From contig JBMNFB010000011.1 in assembly GCA_050949085.1 (NCBI GenBank), positions 1-64,000 of the forward strand: a DNA stretch of 64,000 nucleotides. Direction: 5' to 3'. The DNA is from JBMNFB01 sp050949085. Lineage in GTDB: Bacteria; Bacillota; UBA994; UBA5500. The notes under the pieces were generated by a model. The model was given only the letters and a program-made list of their open reading frames with translations, searched no databases and was not told the origin of the DNA. Shown here piece after piece: positions 39,561-48,306 of the stretch (positions are counted from its first letter, which is position 1; the number at the start of each line of letters is the position of its first letter). The translations under genes and the position numbers were made by a program.

Positions 39561-40935
39561 CGGCGTCACCTCCCTCCTCAGCCAGACCGAGGCTGCGCTG
39601 CAGCAGACAGAGGGCAGCCTGCGGGTAGCGTCGGCTCAGCACGCCGAGAACCGCCATATTGTAGTGGCGGTCGATGAGGATGCGGGGCGGCGACTTGGGT
39701 AAGAGGCGCTGGCCTGCCGGCCGGTTCAGGGCGCGCTGCAGCAGCTCTGCTCCCCGCTCCAGCCGGGTCAACGGCCCCCCGGTGCCGATGGCATAGCGAA
39801 CCGCCGTCAAATCTTTGCCCTCGGCGATGGACAGGCGCCCCGTGGGGCCATAGAGTTGCCGGATCTGCCCCACATGCCGCCCCAGCGCCGTCTCCAATGC
39901 CTCTCTGGTCAACTCCTCCAGCAGGGCAGTCTCTGCTGCATGGCGGGGAAGCGGGCCCCAGTCTTTCAGCAGCGGGGCGGCATCGCCGCCGATGCGCCGG
40001 CTCAACTCCTCGAGACCAATCCGCTCGGCTACATGTCTGGCGTTAACAAACACGCCCAGGTCACCTTCCACCGTGCGTTTGGCGACCGGCTCGGGGCTGA
40101 TCTGCAGCCGGGCGATCTCGTCAGAGCCTGGCGTCACCGAATGGACGTCAGTCGTCGCCCCGCCGACGTCAAAGACCAGCAGATCGCCGATCTCGGCCTG
40201 CAGCAGTCGCGCCGCCTCCATCACCGCGCCAGGCGTAGGCATGATCGGCCCGGTGAGTAATTCGCGAATCTTCTCCATGCCGGGAGCCTGCACGATATGC
40301 TCTTCGAACACTTGCTGAATCGCCCGGCGGGTTGGTTCTACGTTCAGCTCATCGATGCGCGGATAGACGTTCTCAACCAGATAGTGCCGGATGCCGGCTT
40401 CGGCAAAAATCTGCTGCACTAGCGGCCGGGCCGCCGAATTCCCTGCATAGATGATGGGCGCAGCCAGCTTCAGCCGCGCCAGTCGACGGGCGTTTTCAAC
40501 CACCGTCGACTGATCGCCGTGCTCTACGCCGCCGGCCAGGAGGATGATGTTCGGCTCCAGCTGGCGCAGGGCGTCCAGCTCCGGCTCCTGCATCACCCCG
40601 GCAGTGACCATCTTCAGTATGGCTCCGGCGCCGAGGGCCGCCTCCTGAGCGGCCCGCACGGTCATGTCATACACCAGGCCATGCACGCTCATGCGCAGGC
40701 CGCCGGCGGCACTGCTGGTGGCCAGCATTTCGCGCCACTGCAGTGGCTCACCCAGCCAGGTCTCGAGATCAGCGATGGCCTCCCGCAGCCCGATAGTCAC
40801 ATCTCCAGCCAGGACTGTGGTAGGAGCCATTCCCTGTTCGACAAAGACGGGCCGCTGATCATCCATCCCGGAAAACGCATTGACAACGGTGGTGGTGCTG
40901 CCGATTTCAGCCACCAGAATGTCTACCTGCCGCAT
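39529..40935 (-). CDS. MutL/GlmL-family ATPase of the ornithine operon
   Basis: 468 residues, ASKHA fold: VAEIGSTTTVVNAF, LLAGGVEHGDQ, MPTPGAVMEAARLL, LVFDVGGATTDVHSV and AIGTGGPLTRLERG. Length and location directly after oraE match the accessory protein found with B12-dependent ornithine aminomutase and glutamate mutase, presumed to help keep the corrinoid enzyme active. It lacks the C-terminal extension of the two homologues at 11806 and 15375, so it is the reference for what is unusual in those. Confidence 0.92.
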   Translation of the reverse strand: MRQVDILVAEIGSTTTVVNAFSGMDDQRPVFVEQGMAPTTVLAGDVTIGLREAIADLETWLGEPLQWREMLATSSAAGGLRMSVHGLVYDMTVRAAQEAALGAGAILKMVTAGVMQEPELDALRQLEPNIILLAGGVEHGDQSTVVENARRLARLKLAAPIIYAGNSAARPLVQQIFAEAGIRHYLVENVYPRIDELNVEPTRRAIQQVFEEHIVQAPGMEKIRELLTGPIMPTPGAVMEAARLLQAEIGDLLVFDVGGATTDVHSVTPGSDEIARLQISPEPVAKRTVEGDLGVFVNARHVAERIGLEELSRRIGGDAAPLLKDWGPLPRHAAETALLEELTREALETALGRHVGQIRQLYGPTGRLSIAEGKDLTAVRYAIGTGGPLTRLERGAELLQRALNRPAGQRLLPKSPPRILIDRHYNMAVLGVLSRRYPQAALCLLQRSLGLAEEGGDADGSCSDGGLE

Positions 40936-40976
40936 GAATCGTCTGGCTCCCTTCCCTCAAATTCTAGCGTGTCGGT

Positions 40977-43169
40977 CTATTCACTCTGGCGCTTTTCCCG
41001 GCGCTGGCGAACCATGAAGCTGGCCACATCGATGCCTCGCGTGCCGCGCCCAAAGCCGGCATCCAGGCCACACTCCACAGCGATATCGTTCGTGACCTGA
41101 GTGCCGCCGCCGATGAGCATGAAGCGATCCCGCACGCCCTTTTCGACGCAGAGCTCATGCAGGCGCCGCATGTTGATGCGGTGGATGTCGCCATGGGTGA
41201 TGATCGTGCTGACCAGGATCGCATCAGCATCGACCTCGATAGCCGCATCGACCACCTTCTGCACCGCCACCGAGGTACCCAGATAGAAGCACTGGACGCC
41301 GAAGCCCTCCAGCCCACCATGCTTGATGTCAATTATCTCGCGCATACCCACCGAGTGTTCGTCCTCGCCGATGGTGGCGGCGACGATTTTCAGCGGATCA
41401 GCGGCGATGTCGGCCTTGATCTCGTCCGCTGAGAGCAGGGGTATCTCCTCGGGGATGTCCAGCTGATTGAGATCGATGGCGAAGGGGACGCGCCCCTTGA
41501 CCTCCAGGTAGGTACCCTCGGCCGGCTGCATGACCTGCCGGTCGATAACTTCCGCATCAGTCAGCCCCAGCCGCTCGGCCAGCTGCAGCGCTGCTGCCTG
41601 CGCGGTGCGAAGGTCGGTGGGGAAGAACACCTGGAAACTGATGAACCCATCGCCGGCCCACTCCACTTCCGGCAACAACAGATTGCGCTGCCGCAGCGAG
41701 GCCGTCTCTTCCAGGCGCCTGTTGACGTTATCTTCAGGATCGAGCTCGTCGATATAGACGATTTTCTCGCGATCACAGAGGGTGCAACCGCCGATGGCCT
41801 GGCAAGGTGACTCCAGCTCGGCCGGCACCTGGTTATAGCCGAAATGGGCGCAGACCGGCGCAAAATAGTCCTCGTCCCTCGGCACGACCGTGCCGGCGCC
41901 AACCCCGCCCGCAGGGTCGCGCGCGATGCCGTCACCGTTGCGCTCCGGATAATAGCCGGAATCAACGAAGAACCCCTGCTTTACCGCCTCAAAATAGCCG
42001 CCCACCTCCAGGATCTCTTCCATGAAGAGGACGGCACGCTCCACCAGCTCGCGAGCCGTCTCCTGCAGCGGGCCCTCCTGTTTCAGTTCCACCATCTCTG
42101 TCAGCCCGTCCAGAGCCAGCAGCGATTGCTTCGCCGTCTTCAGCGCCGCGATGCTGTTGTGATGCCAGGGCACGTTGCGCCCTTCATCCGGCGTGATGGT
42201 GCTCTGAATATCGGCTGACGTCAGCCGGGAGATAAGGGCATTCAGCGTATGGGTGACGGTGGCCTCCCGCGGGTCGGACTCGATATACTTGGTGTTCATC
42301 TGCGCCCGCATTCTGTACCCGGCAAACAGCCGCCGCAGCGCCACAGCGTAGGGCAGATCGTAGCGTAGCGCCGGGCCAGGGCTGGCCGTCGGCGGAACTG
42401 TGGAAAGGCAGATGTTGCCGGGGGACATGCCAACGAGGCGCGAATAGGCGGAGTTGATGGCATGCTGCACCATCAGCTCCGGCATCACTTTCCAGCCCTC
42501 CCGCGCCGTGGCGTTAGCGTTATGGGCACCATCGATCTGCGCCATGTCGGCCCAGACCATCAGATTCTTGGCCACGGCTGCATCGACGAAGGAGCGGATC
42601 ATGTTCACGTTGCGATAGAGCACGTTATACTGGGGATCCTGGTGCGCACCGTTCACCCCTTCCTCAGCGAAGAGCACGGCGATTTCCGGGCCGGCGACGC
42701 CGCTCACATAGGAATGGAAGTTGATGGGTCGCCCCACCTCGTCCTCAATGAGATCCAGAGCCTTGCGCGTCGCCCGCACCTGCTTGCGGGTGATGGGCAC
42801 GCCGCCCACGCCCTCGGGAGTTCCTTCGATCAACCCGTCAAAGTGGCTCTGCCCAGCGGTGCGAATCACCATCACGTGATCCGCCCCGTGCCAGGCGGCC
42901 ATGCGCATCCGCCGCAGGTCGTCTTCGAAGCGGCCTGAGGCGATCTCGGTGGTAATCACGCAATCCGGCTGGGGATCGATGCCTCCAAAGTGCTTGGCTG
43001 CCGGCAGGGGGATGCTCTGTTTCAGCGGCTCTGAAGTCTGACGATAATCAAAGGGGCCCAGCTGCTGCCGCTTTACAGGCCTGCGCCATGTCCAGCCGCG
43101 CCGCCGTGGGCGATAGTGTTCCAGATCGCGCAGGATCTCTGCCACATTAAGCTTCTCATCTGGCTTCAT
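40977..43169 (-). CDS. oraE: D-ornithine 4,5-aminomutase, large (B12/PLP) subunit OraE
   Basis: 730 residues. The adenosylcobalamin- and PLP-dependent enzyme moves the C5 amino group of D-ornithine to C4, giving 2,4-diaminopentanoate. The C-terminal Rossmann domain has the base-off B12 motif D-x-H-x-x-G (GEDEHSVG, about residue 600) and GGGTQVTNDIAVECG near the end. The N-terminal TIM barrel holds MVIRTAGQSHFDGLIEGTPEG. OraS lies two bases upstream. Full length, no disruption. Confidence 0.96.
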   Translation of the reverse strand: MKPDEKLNVAEILRDLEHYRPRRRGWTWRRPVKRQQLGPFDYRQTSEPLKQSIPLPAAKHFGGIDPQPDCVITTEIASGRFEDDLRRMRMAAWHGADHVMVIRTAGQSHFDGLIEGTPEGVGGVPITRKQVRATRKALDLIEDEVGRPINFHSYVSGVAGPEIAVLFAEEGVNGAHQDPQYNVLYRNVNMIRSFVDAAVAKNLMVWADMAQIDGAHNANATAREGWKVMPELMVQHAINSAYSRLVGMSPGNICLSTVPPTASPGPALRYDLPYAVALRRLFAGYRMRAQMNTKYIESDPREATVTHTLNALISRLTSADIQSTITPDEGRNVPWHHNSIAALKTAKQSLLALDGLTEMVELKQEGPLQETARELVERAVLFMEEILEVGGYFEAVKQGFFVDSGYYPERNGDGIARDPAGGVGAGTVVPRDEDYFAPVCAHFGYNQVPAELESPCQAIGGCTLCDREKIVYIDELDPEDNVNRRLEETASLRQRNLLLPEVEWAGDGFISFQVFFPTDLRTAQAAALQLAERLGLTDAEVIDRQVMQPAEGTYLEVKGRVPFAIDLNQLDIPEEIPLLSADEIKADIAADPLKIVAATIGEDEHSVGMREIIDIKHGGLEGFGVQCFYLGTSVAVQKVVDAAIEVDADAILVSTIITHGDIHRINMRRLHELCVEKGVRDRFMLIGGGTQVTNDIAVECGLDAGFGRGTRGIDVASFMVRQRREKRQSE

Positions 43170-43171
43170 CC

Positions 43172-43534
43172 CTAGGCCCCCTTCCCAAAATGCCTGAGAA
43201 CAACGTCCCAGCCCTCACCGCGCAGTAGCTGCTCTGCCGCTTCCCGGGCGGTGACTCCCTGCGTCCTGGCAATTATGTAAACCACATGCCCCGCTCCCTT
43301 GGATAGCAGGCCGTGGTCGATCACCCGCTTCACCAGCTCGTCTGCCTCGAGGCTGGAGAGCCCCATCCGCAGCAGAACCGAACGCTCAATGGATGGCGAG
43401 GTGTTCTGCCGCGCCAGGTCGATCAGCGGCTCGACAATGGCATCGGCCAGTTGCCAGAAGCGCTGCCGCAACTCCTCATCGCTCAGGTTAGCCAGATGGC
43501 GCCGACGCTCAGCAAAATCATCTTTGCGCTGCAC
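43172..43534 (-). CDS. oraS: D-ornithine 4,5-aminomutase, small subunit OraS
   Basis: 120 residues, helical (DFAERRRHLANLSDEELRQRFWQLADAIVEPLIDLAR; SIERSVLLRMG). It forms the alpha subunit of OraSE, and its gene ends two bases before oraE. The next gene upstream in transcription, ortB, ends at 43552, 18 bases before its start. Confidence 0.93.
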   Translation of the reverse strand: MQRKDDFAERRRHLANLSDEELRQRFWQLADAIVEPLIDLARQNTSPSIERSVLLRMGLSSLEADELVKRVIDHGLLSKGAGHVVYIIARTQGVTAREAAEQLLRGEGWDVVLRHFGKGA

Positions 43535-43551
43535 AGCTTCACTCTCCTTTG

Positions 43552-44973
43552 CTATTCACTGACCAGCACGTTATGGTCGGCGGCGATTTTTCGCACCAGC
43601 TCCTCGCTGGCCCTGGCGTCCTCCATCAGGAAGGCCAGATCAGCGATGCTAATCTCCCTCACCTCGGTATGGCGCAGGGTGTTGCGCAGGTAGGAGGCGC
43701 GCAGGTTGTCCAGATTCAGGTGGCGCACCTGCATCTGGCCGGGGTGCTCGGGGATGATGATGCTCTCTCCCGGCCGGCTCTCCCCTGGATCGCCGCGCCG
43801 AATCTCAACACCCTGGGCGCGGGCGAAGGTCAGTTGCGCCGTCGGGTGCTTGCCTGCCCCGGTATATTCAGTTTCCTGCACGACGATTACCTGGTCTTCC
43901 GGCAGACTCTGCGCCAGAACGAAGGCGGCTGCCAGCGAGGTATTGCCGGCCGGGCCGCGCTCCAGCCCTTCCAGCTGAGCCAGCATCTCGGTGGCATAGA
44001 AGACTTCGCCCTGCGTAACCGTCACATACTCATCCAGATAGCGCAGCGGCCGGGCCGCGTTGCGCGGCACATCGGAACGATCCGGCCAGGTGGCAAAGGG
44101 GACTCCAAAGCCGGTATGCCCCGTCGTGAAGGATTTTCGGTTGAAATCGCGGTCGCTGGCCATATGTAATCCGGTCAGATCCACGCTGGCTCCGACCACC
44201 TTCGTCTCAGTCGCGCCACACTTCAGCAGGCCCCGCGCTGTGCCGGTGACATTGCCGCCGCCGGCGTGGGTTACGACCACCACATCGGGGAAGCGCCCGG
44301 CGCGCTCCTTCGTCTGCTGGGCGATCTCCGCCCCCAGGCTCTCGATGCCAGCGATGGCGTAGGGCGTATACAGGCTGGCGTTGAAGTATCCGGTTTCCTC
44401 CAGTGTTCGCAGGAATACATAGAACAGCTCGGGGCCGACGGTCAGCTGCAGCACCTCGGCGCCATAGGCTTCGCAGGCCCGTCCTTTCTCCAGGATCTCA
44501 GGCTGACCGATTCCCCGGCTGTCGTAAAGCTCCTGCACCACTATGCAGCGCAGGCCGCGCATCGCCGCCTGCGAGGCCACCGCCGCGCCGTAGTTACCGC
44601 TGGTGGCTGTGACGACTCCGGTGTAGCCGGCCTGCTGGGCCTGATATACCGAGAGTGCCGCCCGCCTCGCCTTAAAGCTGCCCGAAGGGTTAGCCGCCTC
44701 ATCTTTGAGAAAGATGCGGGCACCATAGCCAGGCGCCGCCAGCTTCCGGGCCAGCCGGGTGATATTCCTCAGCTCCAACAGGGGCGTATTGCCGACACCG
44801 GTCTCCTGCTGGACGCTGCGCACTTTGGCCAGATCGAACCCGGTGGCCGCCATCATCCCCTCATAGTCAAAGGCGATGGCGGACTGCTCGAACTGCCTGT
44901 AGTCCAGGCCGACCGCCTGCTTCATGATCTCGTTATTGCGTGCCATTACGGCCTGATAGCTGTTATCTCTCAT
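43552..44973 (-). CDS. ortB: 2-amino-4-oxopentanoate thiolase, beta subunit OrtB
   Basis: 473 residues, PLP fold-type II (threonine synthase-like): SFKARRAALSVYQAQQAG contains the Schiff-base Lys, TSGNYGAAVASQAAMRG and HAGGGNVTGTARGLL bind cofactor. With OrtA it cleaves 2-amino-4-oxopentanoate with CoA to acetyl-CoA and alanine. Its ATG overlaps ortA by 11 bases. Confidence 0.95.
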   Translation of the reverse strand: MRDNSYQAVMARNNEIMKQAVGLDYRQFEQSAIAFDYEGMMAATGFDLAKVRSVQQETGVGNTPLLELRNITRLARKLAAPGYGARIFLKDEAANPSGSFKARRAALSVYQAQQAGYTGVVTATSGNYGAAVASQAAMRGLRCIVVQELYDSRGIGQPEILEKGRACEAYGAEVLQLTVGPELFYVFLRTLEETGYFNASLYTPYAIAGIESLGAEIAQQTKERAGRFPDVVVVTHAGGGNVTGTARGLLKCGATETKVVGASVDLTGLHMASDRDFNRKSFTTGHTGFGVPFATWPDRSDVPRNAARPLRYLDEYVTVTQGEVFYATEMLAQLEGLERGPAGNTSLAAAFVLAQSLPEDQVIVVQETEYTGAGKHPTAQLTFARAQGVEIRRGDPGESRPGESIIIPEHPGQMQVRHLNLDNLRASYLRNTLRHTEVREISIADLAFLMEDARASEELVRKIAADHNVLVSE

Positions 44974-45274
44974 CGTCTTCCTCCAGCATCTTCCGCAGCT
45001 CGCTGCCGATGGTCAGCAGCTCCGGCACGGGGCGGCCAAAGCTGTGGGCATAGTGGGGGTTTTCCGCCTGCAGAACGCCTCTGTGCTGGCGGCCGATGAC
45101 GCTGCGCACCGTGACGGTATCGCCCAGCCTCGCCGGCTCCTCCAGATACCCTTTCACCAGCATTTCCAGAGGAACCTGAGCCGTATCAGCCGGCACCCGC
45201 GGCGCCCGCTGACCGGGAGGCAGGATGACGCTCCTGACCTGCACCCAGGTGCCAGCCGGAATCAGCTTACTCAT
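44963..45274 (-). CDS. ortA: 2-amino-4-oxopentanoate thiolase, alpha subunit OrtA
   Basis: 103 residues from ATG 45274 (AAGGAG eight bases upstream; the GTG at 45283 is too close to it). PAGTWVQVRSVILPPGQRAP at the start and RRVLQAENPHYAHSFGRPVPEL-type C-terminal region are typical of the small thiolase subunit. It overlaps ord by eight bases and ortB by 11, so ord-ortA-ortB are tightly coupled. Confidence 0.92.
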   Translation of the reverse strand: MSKLIPAGTWVQVRSVILPPGQRAPRVPADTAQVPLEMLVKGYLEEPARLGDTVTVRSVIGRQHRGVLQAENPHYAHSFGRPVPELLTIGSELRKMLEEDDER

Positions 45275-46322
45275 CACACTCACTCCTTGTCTGTAACCAG
45301 GCCCGAACGTCCGTCAGCCAGGCAGCCGGCAGCGGCAGATCCTTCATTGTCTTCAGGCCGGGAGATGCGTTGATCACCTGCGGAATCATGTTCACCGCCA
45401 TCGCCATCGTACCGATGCCGCCGGGGATCTCTGGCTTGATGCTCAGGTTGAGATCCGGCGTGCCCCTGATCCAGATATAATCGCCGGTTTCGACGTTCTC
45501 CGCCTCCGGCCTCACCTGTTGCGGATGTTCCATGGTGATCACTATCTGACCATCCTTATAGCCGTGGGCGACATGGCGACAGCCGGCCACCATACCTGGC
45601 TCGATTCTGACATGGGGGGTTTCGCGCGGGACGTTGGAAATGATCGGCTCCTTGGTCTGGACGATCTTATCCAGTTCCCAGCCCAGAGCAGCCGCGACCA
45701 GAGACATCGACTCGGGAAAGCCTACGTGCCCAACGATGGAACCATCGGCGATACCGGCAGCGAACTGATCGGGCGTGGTGCCGACACCCTGCGTCTCCAT
45801 CACGGTGCGGCCAAAGGGGGAGAGGTCGTTGATGCGAGTTGCCCTGATCTCCTGCACATCCAGGCAGACGCCGGTCAGGGCAATGATCAGGGCATCGAGG
45901 ACGAAGCCGGGATTGATGCCGGTGCCGAGGATAGTGACTCCGTTCTCCCGGGCGATACGATCCAGTTCGGTAGCCAGCTCTGGATTCTGGGCCGCCGGGT
46001 AGGCCATCTCCTCAGCGATGGTGATCACATCCATCCCCGCCTCAGCCAGGCGCTTCAGATGGGGAAAGACATCCCGCGTAAAGGAGGCAACGGCGACGAT
46101 CGCCAGGTCGGCCGCACCGGGCAGCACAACGCCCTCGGGGCCAGAGGCGATCGGCAGCTGAGCATCGCCTTCACCCAGCACCTCGGCCAGCGACCTGCCG
46201 GACAGGGCCGGATTGGAGTCGATGGCGGCGCTGATTTCAATGCCGTCTCGCTGCAGCAGGGCTCGGGCGATGCCGCTGCCCATCATGCCCAGCCCCCAGA
46301 GCAAGACTCTAACCTTTTTCAC
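45267..46322 (-). CDS. ord: 2,4-diaminopentanoate dehydrogenase
   Basis: 351 residues, NAD(P)-dependent oxidative deaminase turning 2,4-diaminopentanoate into 2-amino-4-oxopentanoate plus ammonia. Rossmann start VRVLLWGLGMMGSGIARALL, then TILGTGINPGFVLDAL and the dihydrodipicolinate reductase-like middle. The GTG at 46322 has GGAGGTG five bases upstream; an ORF start at 46349 is unsupported. It is the first gene of the ornithine operon. Confidence 0.95.
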   Translation of the reverse strand: MKKVRVLLWGLGMMGSGIARALLQRDGIEISAAIDSNPALSGRSLAEVLGEGDAQLPIASGPEGVVLPGAADLAIVAVASFTRDVFPHLKRLAEAGMDVITIAEEMAYPAAQNPELATELDRIARENGVTILGTGINPGFVLDALIIALTGVCLDVQEIRATRINDLSPFGRTVMETQGVGTTPDQFAAGIADGSIVGHVGFPESMSLVAAALGWELDKIVQTKEPIISNVPRETPHVRIEPGMVAGCRHVAHGYKDGQIVITMEHPQQVRPEAENVETGDYIWIRGTPDLNLSIKPEIPGGIGTMAMAVNMIPQVINASPGLKTMKDLPLPAAWLTDVRAWLQTRSECDE

Positions 46323-46449
46323 TCTAACACCTCCACGTTTATCTAACAACGCACCTTATTTGAATGAACACTTCTCCAAATTAATATTAGGTGAAGGGTT
46401 AGAAAAACGCATATGCACGAACCATACCCAGCGATAATTTGCCAGAGGG

Positions 46450-46470
46450 ATTCTTTGCATACGCAAGAAT
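46450..46470. promoter_or_regulatory. Near-palindrome upstream of the ornithine operon
   Basis: ATTCTT-TGCATACGC-AAGAAT, with TGC/GCA-type symmetry in the centre, lies in the 166-base space between cwlD and ord. It is a candidate operator. I see no convincing sigma-A or sigma-54 promoter in this space. Confidence 0.35.
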
Positions 46471-46488
46471 GCAGGGATATGCTCGTTC

Positions 46489-47166
46489 TTACTGGCCCAA
46501 CCAGTTAATAATCCCAAGGTAAACGGCCCAGGCAATCTGCGAGCGGTAGGCGTCACTGGCCAGCAGGGCTGCTTCCTGGGGATTGCTGACGAAGCCCACC
46601 TCCACCAGCACCGCCGCTGCCTGGCAATCGTTCAGGATCCGAAAGTCGCCCGGCTTCGGCCGCCGGTCGGTGTTCTGCAGCACGTCGCGCAGGGAATTCT
46701 GAATGCACTCAGCCAGCGCCTCGGCCGCGGCGTTGCCCTCCTGATAGAATACCTGCGCCCCACGCCAGCGCGGTGAACCAATCGCGTTCACGTGCAGCGA
46801 AATCAGGAGCGTCGGCTCCCAGTCGTTGATCAGCTTCACGCGCTGCAGCAGGTCGCGGCGTTTGCGCGAGGAATGCTCACCGCCGCTGTAGCTATCGGCC
46901 AGATCGGTGTCTGTCTCCCGGGTGAGCAGCACGGCCGCTCCCGAAGCGCGGAGCTGGTCGCGCAAGCGTAACCCCAGATCCAGCACGATTTCCTTCTCCA
47001 GCAATTCTCCCCGATTGGCGCCTGGATCAGGGCCGCCATGTCCCGGATCCAGCGCAATCCGCTGCCCGAGCAGCGGCAAGGCGGCCTGGGCAGGTTGCGC
47101 AGCGAAGGCTGAGAGCCATACCATCACCAGAGCTATGGTCAGGCAGGTGAGACGAAGAGTCCGCAT
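46489..47166 (-). CDS. cwlD: N-acetylmuramoyl-L-alanine amidase CwlD-type
   Basis: 225 residues. An N-terminal signal (LTCLTIALVMVWLSAFA-x-x-AQA) exports it. The Amidase_3 domain has zinc-binding His in LDPGHGGPDPGA, Glu in LEKEIVLDLGLRLRDQL, and HVNAIGSP plus VEVGFVSNPQEA. Small Amidase_3 proteins after rpsI in Bacillota are CwlD, which starts muramic-lactam formation in spore cortex; this supports a sporulating host. Confidence 0.88.
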   Translation of the reverse strand: MRTLRLTCLTIALVMVWLSAFAAQPAQAALPLLGQRIALDPGHGGPDPGANRGELLEKEIVLDLGLRLRDQLRASGAAVLLTRETDTDLADSYSGGEHSSRKRRDLLQRVKLINDWEPTLLISLHVNAIGSPRWRGAQVFYQEGNAAAEALAECIQNSLRDVLQNTDRRPKPGDFRILNDCQAAAVLVEVGFVSNPQEAALLASDAYRSQIAWAVYLGIINWLGQ

Positions 47167-47263
47167 CTAGTCACTAACTCCTTCCCATGATTATCAGGGG
47201 CCAATACGGCGCCCTGCGCTACATCACCTGCATAGTCTTCCCGCCCGCCCGCGGACAAAACCG

Positions 47264-47288
47264 AAAAAGCCCTCCACAAGGGAGGGCT
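47264..47288 (-). terminator. Terminator of the ribosomal super-operon after rpsI
   Basis: AGCCCTCC/GGAGGGCT stem, ACAAG loop, then TTTTT on the minus strand, 18 bases past the rpsI stop. Confidence 0.92.
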
Positions 47289-47306
47289 AAATAGCAGTCG
47301 CTAAGG

Positions 47307-47699
47307 TTATCGTTTGGAGAACTGGGGCGCGCGCCGGGCCTTCTTCAGGCCGTACTTCTTGCGCTCCTTCATTCTCGGGTCACGGGTCAGCAGTCCGGCC
47401 GGCTTGAGGATCGGGCGCATCTGATCGTCTACCTGCAGCAGAGCGCGCGAGATGCCGTGGCGGATCGCTCCTGCCTGACCGGAGAAACCACCGCCGTGCA
47501 CTTTGGCATAGACATCGAACCGACCCAGAGTGTCGGTCAGCTGTAACGGCTGGCGGACGATCAGCTTCAGTGTTTCCAGGCCAAAGTATTCATCGATGGT
47601 CTGGCCATTGATAATGATATTGCCGGTACCAGGAACCAGGCGAACGCGGGCAACGGCGTGTTTCCGCCGGCCGGTACCATAGTAGTAGACCTTTGCCAT
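47307..47699 (-). CDS. rpsI: 30S ribosomal protein S9
   Basis: 130 residues: YYGTGRRKHAVARVRLVPG start, GFSGQAGAIRHGISRALLQ, and the conserved C-terminal KYGLKKARRAPQFSKR tail that reaches the ribosomal P site. It follows rplM by 20 bases and precedes a strong terminator. Confidence 0.98.
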   Translation of the reverse strand: MAKVYYYGTGRRKHAVARVRLVPGTGNIIINGQTIDEYFGLETLKLIVRQPLQLTDTLGRFDVYAKVHGGGFSGQAGAIRHGISRALLQVDDQMRPILKPAGLLTRDPRMKERKKYGLKKARRAPQFSKR

Positions 47700-47719
47700 G
47701 GTTTATTCCTCCTTCCAGG

Positions 47720-48157
47720 TTAACCTCGGATAACCCAAGGTTCCGGCTTCTGGGCTGCGTGCGGATGCTCTGGACCAGCGTAGACCTTCAACTTCTTGAA
47801 CATTGCCCGGCCCAATCGGTTGTGCGGCAACATTCCCCTGACCGCCTTTTCGACGACAAACTCAGGCTTCCTGGCCATCAGGTTCCGGTAGTTCACAGCC
47901 TTCAGCCCACCCGGATAGCCGGTATGGCGATAATACTGCTTCTGATCAAGCTTGTTGCCTGTGAGGACGATCTGGTCAGCGTTGACAACGATCACAAAGT
48001 CACCCGTGTCAACGTGCGGAGTATATATCGGTTTATGCTTGCCGCGCAAAAGGTTGGCGACTTCGCTGGCCAGCCGTCCCAGGGTCTGTCCAGCCGCATC
48101 GACCACATACCATTGGCGCGTCACATTCTGTGCGTTGGCCATAAAAGTGGTGCGCAT
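47720..48157 (-). CDS. rplM: 50S ribosomal protein L13
   Basis: 145 residues from ATG 48157 (GGAGGG six bases upstream): RQWYVVDAAGQTLGRLASEVA, YYRHTGYPGGLK and AVRGMLPHNRLGRAMFKKLKVY are typical. Five upstream in-frame codons lie over the ribosome site and are not used. A structured leader precedes it. Confidence 0.97.
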   Translation of the reverse strand: MRTTFMANAQNVTRQWYVVDAAGQTLGRLASEVANLLRGKHKPIYTPHVDTGDFVIVVNADQIVLTGNKLDQKQYYRHTGYPGGLKAVNYRNLMARKPEFVVEKAVRGMLPHNRLGRAMFKKLKVYAGPEHPHAAQKPEPWVIRG

Positions 48158-48177
48158 GGTGATTCCCTCCATTTAGG

Positions 48178-48306
48178 TGATTTCAAATGACGAGATGGCC
48201 AGCCACATCCGTCGTCGTCGCCAGCTGCTAAGTTGCTGGCACGAGTGACGGCAAGGCCTACGGGCCATATGGTTGACCTGGGGGGCTCACCAGGCCAACA
48301 AACATT
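48178..48306 (-). ncRNA. Structured leader before rplM (possible L13-type autoregulatory leader)
   Basis: Three stem-loops lie between truA and rplM: GTTGGCCTGG/CCAGGTCAAC (48272-48299, one G-U pair), GGCC-CGTA-GGCC (48255-48266) and GCCAGC/GCTGGC (48220-48240). None has a T-run, so they are more leader-like than terminators. L13 leaders are known in Bacillota, but I cannot confirm a match by eye. Confidence 0.45.

Noticed and set aside
46350..46488. Sigma-54 type promoter before ord
   Set aside because: A GG...GC pair is present, but the spacing is 11 rather than 10 and the flanking bases do not fit.
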